From: an uncultured Mollicutes bacterium
Lineage (GTDB): Bacteria; Bacillota_I; Bacilli_A; RFN20; CAG-826
Assembly: GCA_900542595.1 (NCBI GenBank)
Contig: UQOB01000001.1
Coordinates: forward strand, 1-59,255
Length of the DNA stretch: 59,255 nucleotides
Direction: 5' to 3'
The translations under genes and the position numbers were made by a program. Below are positions 7,216 through 16,255 of this stretch, in pieces. Positions within the stretch are counted from its first letter, which is position 1, and every line of letters starts with the position of its first letter. Under the pieces are notes generated by a model. The model was not told where the DNA came from and ran no database searches. It saw only the letters and a list, made by a program, of their open reading frames with translations.

Positions 7216-7244
7216 AATATAGGGCAATAGCGTTCTTTTGTAAA
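7216..7244 (-). promoter_or_regulatory. SigA-type promoter of secG
   Basis: On the minus strand TTTACA (7244-7239), a 17-bp spacer and TATATT (7221-7216). This leaves a leader of about 30 nt before the secG ATG. The leader contains a small CGCTT/AAGCG hairpin. Confidence 0.6.
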
Positions 7245-7254
7245 TCGAAAAATA

Positions 7255-7890
7255 CTATTCTTGCGGTAAAAGGTCTTCCTCCTTCAGGAGGAAAGAGAGG
7301 GAAGAAATCTTCGTTTTGTGGTAGGAAGGATATTCATTCTTCCGGTCAATGAGGATGCCTTTGATGCCAGCGTTTTCAGCCGCTAGCATGTCATTTAAGC
7401 TATCCCCGACATAAACAGCCTGTTCTTTCGGGCAATTAAGCTTTTCTAAAGTGAAGAGAAGGCCATCGGGATATGGTTTAGGTTTTTCAACAATATCATT
7501 ACCAACTAAGATAGCGAAGTCTTTTTCAACATCGAACATTTTTAAAACTTTGCTGATATGGAGCACACTGTTACCAGTCATGATGGCTAAGGTGTACCCT
7601 TGCTCCTTAAGTTTATTCAAAGTTTCTTTGGTCTCCGGAAAGATATCCGTTAATTCAATGTTCTTTGGGTAATCCAGAGCGGCTATGATGGTTCTCACGA
7701 AAGGTTCGAGATGCGGTGGCATGATTTTTCGTTCCTCAATCACCTTTTGAAGCGAAACATGGATATAGTCCGCGACTTGTTCTTTCGTGCATTCTTCCCC
7801 GATGACGTGGAAAGCTTCTTGGTAGACTGGAACTAAGGCCCGGTACGAGTCAAAAAGCGTGCCATCAAAATCAAAAATGACTAATTTCAT
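7255..7890 (-). CDS. HAD-superfamily phosphatase (phosphoglycolate phosphatase/PpaX-like)
   Basis: A 211-residue HAD hydrolase, subfamily IA. Motif I is IFDFDGTLFDS (Asp7 nucleophile, Asp9 acid), followed by a four-helix C1 cap (about residues 15-80), motif II IMTGNS, motif III lysine in KPKPYPDG and motif IV YVGDSLNDM. It hydrolyses a small phosphate ester; the exact substrate cannot be read from sequence. The family includes the pyrophosphatase PpaX and phosphoglycolate phosphatase. The start overlaps the uvrB stop by 4 bp, so it is the last gene of the secA-prfB-yitT-uvrB block. Confidence 0.85.
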   Translation of the reverse strand: MKLVIFDFDGTLFDSYRALVPVYQEAFHVIGEECTKEQVADYIHVSLQKVIEERKIMPPHLEPFVRTIIAALDYPKNIELTDIFPETKETLNKLKEQGYTLAIMTGNSVLHISKVLKMFDVEKDFAILVGNDIVEKPKPYPDGLLFTLEKLNCPKEQAVYVGDSLNDMLAAENAGIKGILIDRKNEYPSYHKTKISSLSFLLKEEDLLPQE

Positions 7891-9863
7891 TTATTAATTT
7901 CCCCTTTTAATTCAAAAATAATATCCCGGATTTGCGCAGCTTTTTCGAAATCGAGATTTTTCGCTGCCTCCCGCATCTGTTTCTCTAAACTCTTGATATA
8001 GTCCTCAATTTTCTTCTTGGGAGCTTTCTTATCAATGATGAGTTCCGTGTCATTTTCGGTGTTGGTAAGAGGTGGCCTAATCTCTTTATGGATGGTGGTC
8101 GGAATGATGCCGTTCTCCTCGTTATACTTTTCTTGAATGGCCCGTCTTCTTCTGGTTTCCGTTATCGCTTCATCCATGCTCTTAGTGATGGTATCCGCGT
8201 ACATGATGACGGTCCCGTTACTGTTTCTCGCGGCCCGTCCGATGACCTGAATTAAAGAAGTCGTGCTTCTTAAGAAGCCTTCCTTATCAGCATCGAGGAT
8301 CGCGATTAAACTGACTTCCGGAATATCTAAACCTTCTCTCAACAAGTTAATACCGACTAGAACATCATATTTACCTCGCCTTAAATCGTAGATAATCTGC
8401 GTTCTTTCTAAGGTCTTTGTTTCATTATGGAGATAAGCGACTTTGATGCCTTCCCCTTTGAGGTAAGAAGTTAAGTCTTCCGCCATTTTGATGGTCAAAG
8501 TGACAATCATCGTCCGTTCGTTCTTCGCGATTCTTTGTTGAATCTCATTGAGCAAATCATCGATTTGCCCCATCGTCTTTCTTACTTCAATCATCGGGTC
8601 CAAAAGACCGGTAGGCCTAATGATTTGTTCCACTACTTCATGGTTACAGTGTTCCATTTCGTAAGGTCCTGGGGTCGCGGAAGTAAAAATAACTTGGTTC
8701 GGCATCAAGCTTTCAAATTCTTTAAAGGATAAGGGTCTATTATCGAGAGCGCTCGGGAGACGGAACCCATAATCCACCAAGGTTTGTTTTCTCGATAAGT
8801 TCCCGTTATACATCCCGTTTAATTGGGGGATAGTGACGTGGCTTTCGTCGATCATTAAAAGGAAATCTTTCGGGTAATAATCTAAGAGAGTCCAGGGTCT
8901 CGCTCCGGGTGGACGATTATCGATATGCCGAGAATAGTTTTCAATCCCCGGGCACATTCCGAACTCTTTTAAAGAATCGATATCTTGCCGAGTTCGGCTT
9001 TCTAAGCGTTCCGCTTCAAGGAGTTTTCCTTCTTTCTTAAAGTATTCCAAACGTTCTTCTAATTCTTTTTCAATATTGACGCAAGCGGCTTGGATCCTTG
9101 CCTTCGTGGAAGCGTGGTCATAAGCCGGGTAAATCGGGTAAGTTTTAAAGCTTCTCCTAATTTGGCCAGTCATGCTATCGACTTCGCTGATCTTTTCTAC
9201 TTCATCCCCAAAACAATCGATTCGGACAAAGTATTCCCTGGTTATCATCGGAGCGATATCGATGATATCCCCGTGCACTCTGAAACTACCTGGCGGCAAA
9301 TCAAAGTTATTGCGTTTATATTGAGCTTCCACTAAACGGGAAAATAATTTTTTCCGGTCTAAGGTTTCCCCTTCCCTTATTTCAAAAACTAAGCCACGAT
9401 ATTCTTCAGGGTCGCTTAAGTCAAAGATGGCGGCGACACTGGCGACGATGATAGTATCGGATCTTTCCAGAACACTATTGACCGCGCTCGTCCTGAGCAT
9501 TTCGATATCTTCATTCATCACCGCGTTCTTTTCGATATAGGTGTCGCTTTTCGGAACATAGGCTTCCGGTTGATAAAAATCGAAGTTCGAAACAAAATAT
9601 TCCACTCGGTTATTGGGGAAGAGTTCTTTAAATTCTCCGTAAAGTTGAGACGCTAAAGTTTTATTATGAACTAAGACTAAAGTCGGCTTATTAAGCTTTG
9701 CAATAATGTTAGCGGCCGTAAAGGTTTTCCCCGTCCCGGTCGCCCCTAAAATAACATTGAACTTTTTCCCGTGCTCAATGTTTTCTAAAGTCTTTTTGAT
9801 CGCTTCCGGTTGGTCACCTGTCGGTTTATAAGGAGAGATTAATTGGAAATTATTTTTGATCAT
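7887..9863 (-). CDS. uvrB: Excinuclease ABC subunit UvrB
   Basis: A 658-residue UvrB, the damage-verifying helicase-like subunit of nucleotide excision repair. It has Walker A GATGTGKTFTAANI, the beta-hairpin around YFVSNFDFYQPEAYVP (damage binding), DESHVTIPQ (DEAD box), the TSATPGPYE motif, helicase motifs V/VI (NLLREGLDIPEVSL and QVIGRAARNSNG), and a C-terminal UVR domain (MREAAKNLDFEKAAQIRD) that contacts UvrC/UvrA. Length is normal. uvrA is not adjacent. The start overlaps yitT by 14 bp and only a weak AAGA-type ribosome site is seen. Confidence 0.97.
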   Translation of the reverse strand: MIKNNFQLISPYKPTGDQPEAIKKTLENIEHGKKFNVILGATGTGKTFTAANIIAKLNKPTLVLVHNKTLASQLYGEFKELFPNNRVEYFVSNFDFYQPEAYVPKSDTYIEKNAVMNEDIEMLRTSAVNSVLERSDTIIVASVAAIFDLSDPEEYRGLVFEIREGETLDRKKLFSRLVEAQYKRNNFDLPPGSFRVHGDIIDIAPMITREYFVRIDCFGDEVEKISEVDSMTGQIRRSFKTYPIYPAYDHASTKARIQAACVNIEKELEERLEYFKKEGKLLEAERLESRTRQDIDSLKEFGMCPGIENYSRHIDNRPPGARPWTLLDYYPKDFLLMIDESHVTIPQLNGMYNGNLSRKQTLVDYGFRLPSALDNRPLSFKEFESLMPNQVIFTSATPGPYEMEHCNHEVVEQIIRPTGLLDPMIEVRKTMGQIDDLLNEIQQRIAKNERTMIVTLTIKMAEDLTSYLKGEGIKVAYLHNETKTLERTQIIYDLRRGKYDVLVGINLLREGLDIPEVSLIAILDADKEGFLRSTTSLIQVIGRAARNSNGTVIMYADTITKSMDEAITETRRRRAIQEKYNEENGIIPTTIHKEIRPPLTNTENDTELIIDKKAPKKKIEDYIKSLEKQMREAAKNLDFEKAAQIRDIIFELKGEINK

Positions 9864-10836
9864 TGTTCTTAGAATCTTTTTTCGACTCGTTCTTTAAGAA
9901 AGGAATAGGTTTTAAGGGTTCGAAACCTTCACCATTGATCGCTTTCGCTAAGGTGAAACAGACGAAAGCCCGGGGATCAATTTCTGCAATGCGGCTCCGT
10001 AAGATATTTTCTTCGTCACGATAAATGACGACCCAAATCATGATTCGTTTTTCACCGGAATAGCCGCCTTGGCTTTCAAATAAGGTTGTCGCGTGCCCTA
10101 ATTCATCATGGATGAAAAGCTGAATATCCTCGTATTTCTCGCTTATAATTTCGCAAATTATATAAGCGTTCCCTCGGATATAGATAAATTGAATCGCTAA
10201 CGCGCAGCATAAAGCGGTGATGATACCGACCAAGCCTTTAAAGACATCTTGGAAGACAATCATACCGATGATGATTAACGTCGCATCAATCAAGAAAGAA
10301 GAAATATCTTCTTTGATATGGAAATACTTTTTAAGGATTCGACTAATAACGTCAACACCACCAGTAGAACCATTGCCTAAATACGAAATCGCCACCCCGG
10401 CACCGGTTAAGAAACCGCCGAAGAGACCGAGGAGCAACAGTTTTCCATAGCTCGAAGGATCCGCGATTAAGTTAAAAGCTTCCGCTAAGTTAAGACGGAG
10501 GAATAAGGAATAGAAAATGGGGTAAGCAACAGTGCTCAAAAGGGTTCTTAAACTAAATTTCTTCCCAACGAAGATTAAACCTAAGAACCAGAATAAAGCT
10601 TGGGTGATACCAACGATGATATCGTAGGCTTGGAAACCCGTCGCCCCTTCAATCCAGGCATTGAATAAGATACCGATAGAGAGGATACCACCGCTGACGA
10701 TATCGCAAGGAGTTAAGAAGACCGCCGAAGCAAAGGATAAAATAATGCTCCCGACGATGACGAGCAAAGTGTTCTTCAACTCCCGATAAAGCTTTAACTT
10801 CTTCGGGTCTTTAATTTTGAGTTCGACCAGCCCCAT
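9850..10836 (-). CDS. YitT family membrane protein
   Basis: A 328-residue membrane protein. An N-terminal cytoplasmic segment is followed by five to six TM helices (about residues 18-190) with the family features FLTPCDIVSGGILSIGILF and GNGSTGGVDVISRILKKYF, and then a C-terminal soluble DUF2179-type domain (about 225-310, with YIICEIISEKYEDIQLFIHD and SRIAEIDPRAFV). YitT-family proteins are common in Firmicutes; transport of an unidentified solute is suspected but unproven. GGAG is found before the start. It overlaps prfB by 26 bp and uvrB by 14 bp. Confidence 0.88.
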   Translation of the reverse strand: MGLVELKIKDPKKLKLYRELKNTLLVIVGSIILSFASAVFLTPCDIVSGGILSIGILFNAWIEGATGFQAYDIIVGITQALFWFLGLIFVGKKFSLRTLLSTVAYPIFYSLFLRLNLAEAFNLIADPSSYGKLLLLGLFGGFLTGAGVAISYLGNGSTGGVDVISRILKKYFHIKEDISSFLIDATLIIIGMIVFQDVFKGLVGIITALCCALAIQFIYIRGNAYIICEIISEKYEDIQLFIHDELGHATTLFESQGGYSGEKRIMIWVVIYRDEENILRSRIAEIDPRAFVCFTLAKAINGEGFEPLKPIPFLKNESKKDSKNNDQK

Positions 10837-11936
10837 CTTTACTCTCCTTTTCTAAATAACTATATAACATATCAAGGATATCGCCGTCCATGATGCCACT
10901 GACATCGCTGGTTTCGTATCCTGTTCTGTTATCTTTGACTAAAGTATAGGGGCAGAAAACGTAGCTCCGAATCTGGCTTCCCCACTCGATGTTCTTTTGC
11001 TCACCGATGATCGATTGCATCTTTTGCTGCCGTTCTTCAATCTTCCGTTGCATAAGCTTATTTGTCAGCATTTCCATACAGGTTTGTTTATTCAAAAGCT
11101 GCGATCTTTCAATTTCGCATTGAACGACAATCCCAGTCGGAATGTGAGTAATACGGACAGCCGAAGATACTTTATTGACGTTTTGGCCACCAGCGCCACC
11201 GCTCCGGAAAGTATCGACCCGTAAATCTTTAGGGTCGATAACAACGTCACTGACTTCGCTAAATTCCGGAACAACAGAAACCGAGGCAAAAGAAGTGTGT
11301 CTTCTAGCATTAGCATCGAAGGGACTAATTCTCACTAACCGATGAACTCCCTTCTCACCTTTCAGTAGCCCATAAGTGTGTTCTCCACTAATCTTCATGG
11401 TCACACTCTTAAGACCCGCTTCTTCTCCGGCTTCATAAGAAAAGATTTGGTAAGTGAAACCATTCTTTTCGCAGAACCTCTTATACATCCGAAAAAGCAT
11501 GTCCGCCCAGTCTTGAGCTTCCGTGCCACCGGCACCCGGGTGAATTTCTAAAAGGCAATTTAAATTATCGTATTCCCCGCTAAAGAGGAGAACCTTTCTT
11601 AAGTCCTCTGTTTCTTGATCAAGCTCATCCTCGATATCATTAGCGAGCAGGGTTTTATCATCATTTGAAAGGCTTTCATCTTCTAAAATACCCTGCAAAT
11701 CTTGAATATTTGTTTGGATTTTCTCAAAAGAGCTGACTTTATTCTTCAACGAATTATATTCGTTTAAAACTTTTACTGCGCTCTTCTTATCGCCCCAGAA
11801 GCCATCGGTATTTTGCTCGTCTTCTAAGACTTTGATTCGTTCTTTAATTTTTGGGAGGTCAAAGAGAATCACCGAGTTGACGGCAAAGCTTTAATAGTTC
11901 CGCGTTATGTTGTTTAAGTTCCACCAACTCTTTCAT
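10811..11936 (-). CDS. prfB: Peptide chain release factor 2, with programmed +1 frameshift
   Basis: RF2 recognises UGA and UAA. It is encoded in two frames: 11936-11862 gives 25 residues beginning MKELVELKQHNAELLK and ending GDSL, then TGA at 11861-11859; a +1 slip at CTT-TGA-C continues as DLPKIKERI to 10811, for a product of about 374 residues. The stop-codon specificity motif SPF (HRLVRISPFDANARRHTSFA) and the catalytic GGQ (RSGGAGGQNVNKVSS) are present. GGTGAT (11873-11868), complementary to the 16S tail, sits exactly 3 nt before the CTT, as in the known stimulatory layout. The start is 1 bp after the secA stop and uses AAGGA inside secA. Annotators often call only the shorter frame from 11872. 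Confidence 0.93.
11858..11873 (-). promoter_or_regulatory. RF2 autoregulatory frameshift site
   Basis: Minus strand reads GGTGAT-TCT-CTT-TGA-C. The slippery CTT, the in-frame TGA and the following C match the classic RF2 recoding site. The upstream GGTGAT can pair with the AUCACC end of 16S rRNA at the 3-nt spacing that promotes +1 slipping. Low RF2 leads to slipping and more RF2. Confidence 0.9.
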
Positions 11937-11937
11937 G

Positions 11938-14403
11938 TTATTCCTTCTTTGCTTCGACCTTTTCTGGTTGTAAATCTTCTTTGGTTTCTTTTGTTTCAGC
12001 GGCCTTTGGAGCATCCGCGGCTTTGACTTCCGTAGCTTGTTCGGCTGGCTTTTCTTCTTGCCGTTTGATTTGGACATTTAAAAGGCTATAAGCCACGTCG
12101 ACCGCGACCTTTTCATTCATTTCTTTGAACATTTGATAGCCTTCATTGACGTAATCTTGGAGAGGATTCGTTTGAGCGTAGCTTCTTAAGTTAATCCCTT
12201 CTCGTAAGTGGCTCATGGTATCGATATGGCCTTGCCAAGCTCGATCGATAACTCTTAAGGTTAATTGTCTTTCCACCATGTCAGCTTCTTTCGCGGTCCA
12301 GGTCTTTCTCTTTTGGAGATACGTCGCATATAAGAGTTCACCTAAATCTTCACCGGCTTCCATCGCGACACTTCCGTCATAGGCTAAAGCGTTGAAGCTT
12401 CCCTCTTTTAAGAACTTCGGTTCCACTAATTGTTTAAGAGTGTCCCCGCTGACTAAACCATCGACCGAGTTTTCATCGACCGCTTTATTGGCTAAATAGT
12501 GACCGGCGGTCATGAAGTTATCGTGGATTAAGTTGACGATATCGTCCGCCATCAGGATGCTATCCCGTTTCTTATAGATGATGTCTCTTTGTTTCGCTAA
12601 GACGTCATCGTAATCTTTTAAGTTCTTCCGGACATCGAAGTTACGTCCTTCAATTTGCTTTTGAGCGTTAGTTACCGCGTTCATCAGCATCCTATTTTCA
12701 TAAGCTTCGTCTTGGAGGTTATTGACGATCATATTCCGGATATTCGGTGAAGCAAATCTTCTTAAAAGTTCATCATCAAAGCTGACGAAGAAACGGCTAT
12801 AACCCGGGTCCCCTTGCCGACCACTCCGACCACGGAGCTGGTTATCAATCCGGCGGGATTCATGCCGTTCCGTCCCGAGGACGCAGAGGCCACCGAGTTC
12901 CTTAACTTTATCATCGAGCTTAATATCGGTACCCCGACCAGCCATGTTAGTCGCGAGCGTAACCGCTCCGACTTCCCCAGCGTGACTGATGATTTCCGCT
13001 TCCCGAGCTTGATTTTTCGCGTTTAAGACTTCGTGAGGAATATGAGCGGCGGTGAGTAAAGCTGAAATTTCTTCGTTACTTTCAACGGAAACCGTACCGA
13101 TGAGGACGGGTTGGCCTTTCGCGTGCCGTTTTTCAACTTCCTTAACTAAAGCTTTTAACTTCGCTTGATGGGTACCGAAGATTAAATCGGTATCGTCGAT
13201 CCGTTGAACAGGCCTATTGGTCGGAATGCAGACAACCTTCATGTTATAGATAGTTTGGAATTCTTCTTCTTCAGTTTTCGCAGTCCCCGTCATCCCACTG
13301 AGCTTGGTATAAAGACGGAAGAAGTTCTGGTAAGTAATCGTCGCGAAGACGACAGTTTCTTGTTTAATTTCCACCCCTTCTTTCGCTTGGATAGCTTGTT
13401 GGAGACCATCGTTATATTCTCTTCCCGGCATAATCCGACCCGTGAATTGGTCGATGAGTTGAATTTGGTGATTTTGGTCGACCATATATTCAACGTCCCG
13501 GCTCATGATGTAGTTCGCTTTTAAGGCTTGGTGAATCCGGTGCACGAGGTCGTTATATTGGGGATCATAAAGGTTTCTGACCCCGAACATTTTTTCGGCT
13601 TTGTTATTCCCTTCTTCGGTTAATGAACAAGTTTTATCTTTTTCTTCAATCTTGAAATCCCGGTCCTTCTTCAACATTTTGACAAAGCGGTCCGCGACTA
13701 AATATTGAGAAGCGGGTGCCCGGCTTCCACCGCTGATGATGAGCGGGGTTCTACTTTCATCGATTAAAATGCTATCGGCTTCGTCGACAATCGCTAAGTT
13801 AAGACCTCTTAAGACCCGGCCTTCCAGGTTCGGGGCCATGTTGTCTCTTAAGTAGTCGAAACCGAGTTCGCTATTGGTCGTATAGGTAATATCGCAAGCG
13901 TAAGCTTCTCTTTTTTCTTTCGTTTGTTTACTGGCTAAGTTAACCCCGACAGTAAGCCCGAGGAACCGATAGATTTCACCCATCCACTCGGCGTCCCGTT
14001 GGGCTAAGTATTCGTTAACCGTGATGACGTGGACACCTTTTCCGGATAAAGCGTTAAGATAGACCGCCATCGTAGCGGTTAAGGTTTTGCCTTCCCCGGT
14101 CTTCATTTCAGCGACGTCGCCATTATGAAGGACTAACGCCCCGATAATTTGAACTTTGAAGGGTTTTTGATGTAAGACCCGCCAAGCCGCTTCCCGAGCG
14201 ACCGCGAAAGCTTCGTATTTAATGTCGTCGAGCGTGGCCCCGTTGGCTAAGGCTTCTTTAAACTCAACTGTTTTGTGAATCAATTGCTCATCGGTGAGCT
14301 TGCTCATTTCTTCGTCATACGCAATGACACGATCAGCTTCTCTAGCGTACTTATTAAGTTCCCGCCGTTCTAAATGGAATATTTTTTCAATAATGTTTGC
14401 CAC
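11938..14403 (-). CDS. secA: Preprotein translocase ATPase SecA
   Basis: An 821-residue SecA, the ATPase motor that pushes unfolded proteins through SecYEG. It has Walker A MKTGEGKTLTATMAVYLNAL, the DEAD box IVDEADSILIDESRTPLIIS, the preprotein-crosslinking region, helicase domain 2 with TNMAGRGTDIKL and QLRGRSGRQGDPGYS, the helical wing and scaffold, and the two-helix finger region. The C-terminus is a Lys/Glu/Ala-rich tail without the zinc-binding SEC-C motif. The start is GTG with AGGAGATT upstream. A 19-bp palindrome lies just ahead. It is followed by prfB after 1 bp. Confidence 0.97.
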   Translation of the reverse strand: MANIIEKIFHLERRELNKYAREADRVIAYDEEMSKLTDEQLIHKTVEFKEALANGATLDDIKYEAFAVAREAAWRVLHQKPFKVQIIGALVLHNGDVAEMKTGEGKTLTATMAVYLNALSGKGVHVITVNEYLAQRDAEWMGEIYRFLGLTVGVNLASKQTKEKREAYACDITYTTNSELGFDYLRDNMAPNLEGRVLRGLNLAIVDEADSILIDESRTPLIISGGSRAPASQYLVADRFVKMLKKDRDFKIEEKDKTCSLTEEGNNKAEKMFGVRNLYDPQYNDLVHRIHQALKANYIMSRDVEYMVDQNHQIQLIDQFTGRIMPGREYNDGLQQAIQAKEGVEIKQETVVFATITYQNFFRLYTKLSGMTGTAKTEEEEFQTIYNMKVVCIPTNRPVQRIDDTDLIFGTHQAKLKALVKEVEKRHAKGQPVLIGTVSVESNEEISALLTAAHIPHEVLNAKNQAREAEIISHAGEVGAVTLATNMAGRGTDIKLDDKVKELGGLCVLGTERHESRRIDNQLRGRSGRQGDPGYSRFFVSFDDELLRRFASPNIRNMIVNNLQDEAYENRMLMNAVTNAQKQIEGRNFDVRKNLKDYDDVLAKQRDIIYKKRDSILMADDIVNLIHDNFMTAGHYLANKAVDENSVDGLVSGDTLKQLVEPKFLKEGSFNALAYDGSVAMEAGEDLGELLYATYLQKRKTWTAKEADMVERQLTLRVIDRAWQGHIDTMSHLREGINLRSYAQTNPLQDYVNEGYQMFKEMNEKVAVDVAYSLLNVQIKRQEEKPAEQATEVKAADAPKAAETKETKEDLQPEKVEAKKE

Positions 14404-14421
14404 GGTAATCTCCTAAAATCG

Positions 14422-14440
14422 TTAATGATATTATCATTAA
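14422..14440. promoter_or_regulatory. 19-bp palindrome upstream of secA (possible operator)
   Basis: TTAATGATA-T-TATCATTAA is a perfect inverted repeat around one central base, in the 50-bp gap between comFC and secA and about 18 bp before the secA start. It has no T-run, and on the minus strand it includes a GATAAT -10-like hexamer, so a repressor operator over a secA promoter is possible. Confidence 0.4.
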
Positions 14441-14452
14441 ACACCCGTTATA

Positions 14453-15097
14453 TCAATTATCGGACAACGGACTTTTCTTCATGGTTCTCGTAAAGACGAG
14501 GGAAAGGACTTTCTTAGGTTGAAAGGGAAGAAGAAGTTCTTTACTCGCTAAAAGGGAACTACCAGTTGTTTTGATGTCATCGATAATTAAGAGTTTTTTG
14601 CCGGTTATTTGTTCTCCGTTTACGACCATGAGGTTATTTTTAACCTTCATCCGTTCTTCTTTTGAGAGATCAGCTTGCTTGATATCTTTAATTTTCTTTA
14701 AACAATGAATGATGGGAAGGTTTAAGGGTTTAAACATCTCCACCACATGGTTAAAACCTCGTTTTTCATCACCTTCTTTGGACGATGGAACGGGCACTAA
14801 AACATATGAGCGAAAATAGTGATGAAGTACTTTGGCTGTCCTTTCAAAAAAGACCGATGAAAGCTCAATATCCCCTAAGCCTTTAAACTGATAAATGAGG
14901 GATTTAATGGTTTCAGTGTAATGGGATAAATAGTAAGTTGTTAGGTCATCTTGCACCTCCTTTTCAAAGTTAATATCTAGCGTTCGGTAACACTTATCGC
15001 AGATATGGGAATCTGGAGTAAATAGCGTTGAGAAATTGTGGTCATTAATTGGGGAGAAACATATCTTGCAAAAAGCGGTTACTGCTTTCGATTTCAT
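14453..15097 (-). CDS. comFC: ComFC family phosphoribosyltransferase-like protein
   Basis: A 214-residue ComF-family protein. An N-terminal zinc ribbon has Cys10, Cys13, Cys33 and Cys36 (CKIC and CDKC). The type I PRTase fold follows, with VLVPVPSSKEGDEKRGFN (the conserved P-V-P-S-..R-GFN stretch) and the PRPP-binding loop LLIIDDIKTTGSSLL. In naturally competent Firmicutes ComFC is needed for DNA uptake; its substrate is not established. The start lies 53 bp inside comFA. No other usable codon precedes the first zinc Cys, and AGGAG is well placed, so the large overlap is real. Confidence 0.88.
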   Translation of the reverse strand: MKSKAVTAFCKICFSPINDHNFSTLFTPDSHICDKCYRTLDINFEKEVQDDLTTYYLSHYTETIKSLIYQFKGLGDIELSSVFFERTAKVLHHYFRSYVLVPVPSSKEGDEKRGFNHVVEMFKPLNLPIIHCLKKIKDIKQADLSKEERMKVKNNLMVVNGEQITGKKLLIIDDIKTTGSSLLASKELLLPFQPKKVLSLVFTRTMKKSPLSDN

Positions 15098-16220
15098 CGA
15101 TGGCTCCTTTCATGCTCGGGGTCACTTTTTCCGCTAAAAATAGTACGTCCCCATCAGGATAATCTTTCTTCCTTCCCACTCGACCGCTGATCTGGATGAG
15201 GGTTTCTTTATCAAAGATTTCTTCTTGATCACTTTCGATAATAATCACCTGTAAATTAGGGAAAGTAACCCCGCGTTCTAAGATACTGGTCGTCACTAAA
15301 TAACTCAGTTCCTTGTTCTTGAATTTTCTTAATATTTCCTCCCGATTTTCTTTCTTAGAATGGATAACTTCTCCGTCCTTTTTCACCAATCGTAGTTTGC
15401 TATAAAATTCTTCCGCAATATCAATCGTTGGGCAGAAGATAAAAGCCCCTTTTCCTTCCTTTTTATAGTCCACCAATTTCTTAATAACGTAAAAAAGAGC
15501 GAACTTATGCGGAAATAATTTGATTTGTGGAACGGGAATTTGATGTTTATGAAACCTCGTTCTTAATTCCAAAATATTCTTATTTCCTCGGCGGAATTCC
15601 GTTAAGAGTTCTTCGCTTGGCGTGGCGGTCATGATGACTTTTTGCCCTCTTAATGCCCTTTTAAAGAAGGTTTGAAGAACGTCGTTTCCTTTATAGGGAA
15701 AGGCATCAATCTCATCAAAGATTAAGAGATCAAAATACTTCTCGTACCGGAATAATTGATGAGAAGTTAAGACGATGATTTCTCCATCAAGCTTTTCGGT
15801 TTCGCCCCCGTAGACTAAGGTCACTTGGGTGTTGGGGAAAGCCGTCTTTAAACGTTCACAAAGTTCCTTCGCTACTTCTCTTCTCGGCAAGCAAAACCCT
15901 ACTTGATCATTTCTTTGAAGGGCTAACAAGATGACCCCGAAAACGAGCTCGGTTTTACCCGCTCCACAGACAGCATAAATTAAACTATCTCGCCTATTGA
16001 TATAGGCCTGGATAACTTTATCGGAAATTTCTTTTTGTTCTTCCGTTAGTTCATAAGCTAAATCAAGAACGGGTTTATTTACTCTAAACCTTCTGGGTTT
16101 TGCTTTTTCGCCTTGAAAGGTGATGCACTTTCGGCAATAGGCTCGGCCATTTTTATAGCCCAAATATCTGGGGTCAGAGTTACCGCAGACGTGGCAAACA
16201 TATAAAAAAAGCTCCCTCAT
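15045..16220 (-). CDS. comFA: ComFA-type DNA-uptake ATPase
   Basis: A 391-residue DEAD-family ATPase that in competent Firmicutes helps drive single-stranded DNA into the cell. It has an N-terminal four-Cys zinc finger (Cys9, 12, 29, 32), Walker A YAVCGAGKTELV, Walker B DEIDAFPYKG (usual DEAD replaced by DEID), MTATPSEEL, and motifs V/VI LVTTSILERGVTFPNLQVI and QISGRVGRKKDYPDG. No Shine-Dalgarno is seen; TATAAA ends 5 nt before the ATG with AAGACA 18 bp further up. The first codons (MRELFL) form the right arm and T-run of the rpiB terminator. No other competence genes are in the window. Confidence 0.92.
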   Translation of the reverse strand: MRELFLYVCHVCGNSDPRYLGYKNGRAYCRKCITFQGEKAKPRRFRVNKPVLDLAYELTEEQKEISDKVIQAYINRRDSLIYAVCGAGKTELVFGVILLALQRNDQVGFCLPRREVAKELCERLKTAFPNTQVTLVYGGETEKLDGEIIVLTSHQLFRYEKYFDLLIFDEIDAFPYKGNDVLQTFFKRALRGQKVIMTATPSEELLTEFRRGNKNILELRTRFHKHQIPVPQIKLFPHKFALFYVIKKLVDYKKEGKGAFIFCPTIDIAEEFYSKLRLVKKDGEVIHSKKENREEILRKFKNKELSYLVTTSILERGVTFPNLQVIIIESDQEEIFDKETLIQISGRVGRKKDYPDGDVLFLAEKVTPSMKGAIDEIESSNRFLQDMFLPN

Positions 16221-16239
16221 ATTCTTTTATAGGGAGCTT
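16202..16239 (-). terminator. rpiB terminator overlapping the comFA start
   Basis: On the minus strand AAGCTCCCT (16239-16231) pairs perfectly with AGGGAGCTT (16217-16209) and is followed by TTTTTT. The comFA ATG (16220-16218) directly precedes the right arm, so the right arm and T-run are comFA codons 2-6. It would stop read-through from the prfA-prmC-tsaC-rpiB operon. Confidence 0.8.
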
Positions 16240-16255
16240 CTTATTGTTTTGTCTT
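16226..16255 (-). promoter_or_regulatory. Putative comFA promoter within the terminator stem
   Basis: On the minus strand AAGACA (16255-16250), an 18-bp spacer and TATAAA (16231-16226), ending 5 nt before the comFA ATG. A transcript starting here would be leaderless and would lack the left arm of the terminator, so it would escape termination. Confidence 0.45.

Noticed and set aside
11859..12077. A separate 72-residue basic protein between prfB and secA
   Set aside because: Its last 25 codons are the first frame of RF2, ending at the frameshift TGA, and the earlier part is a shadow of the secA tail.
13204..13524. Plus-strand frames opposite secA
   Set aside because: Phe/Arg-rich reverse-strand shadows of a confident gene without start signals.
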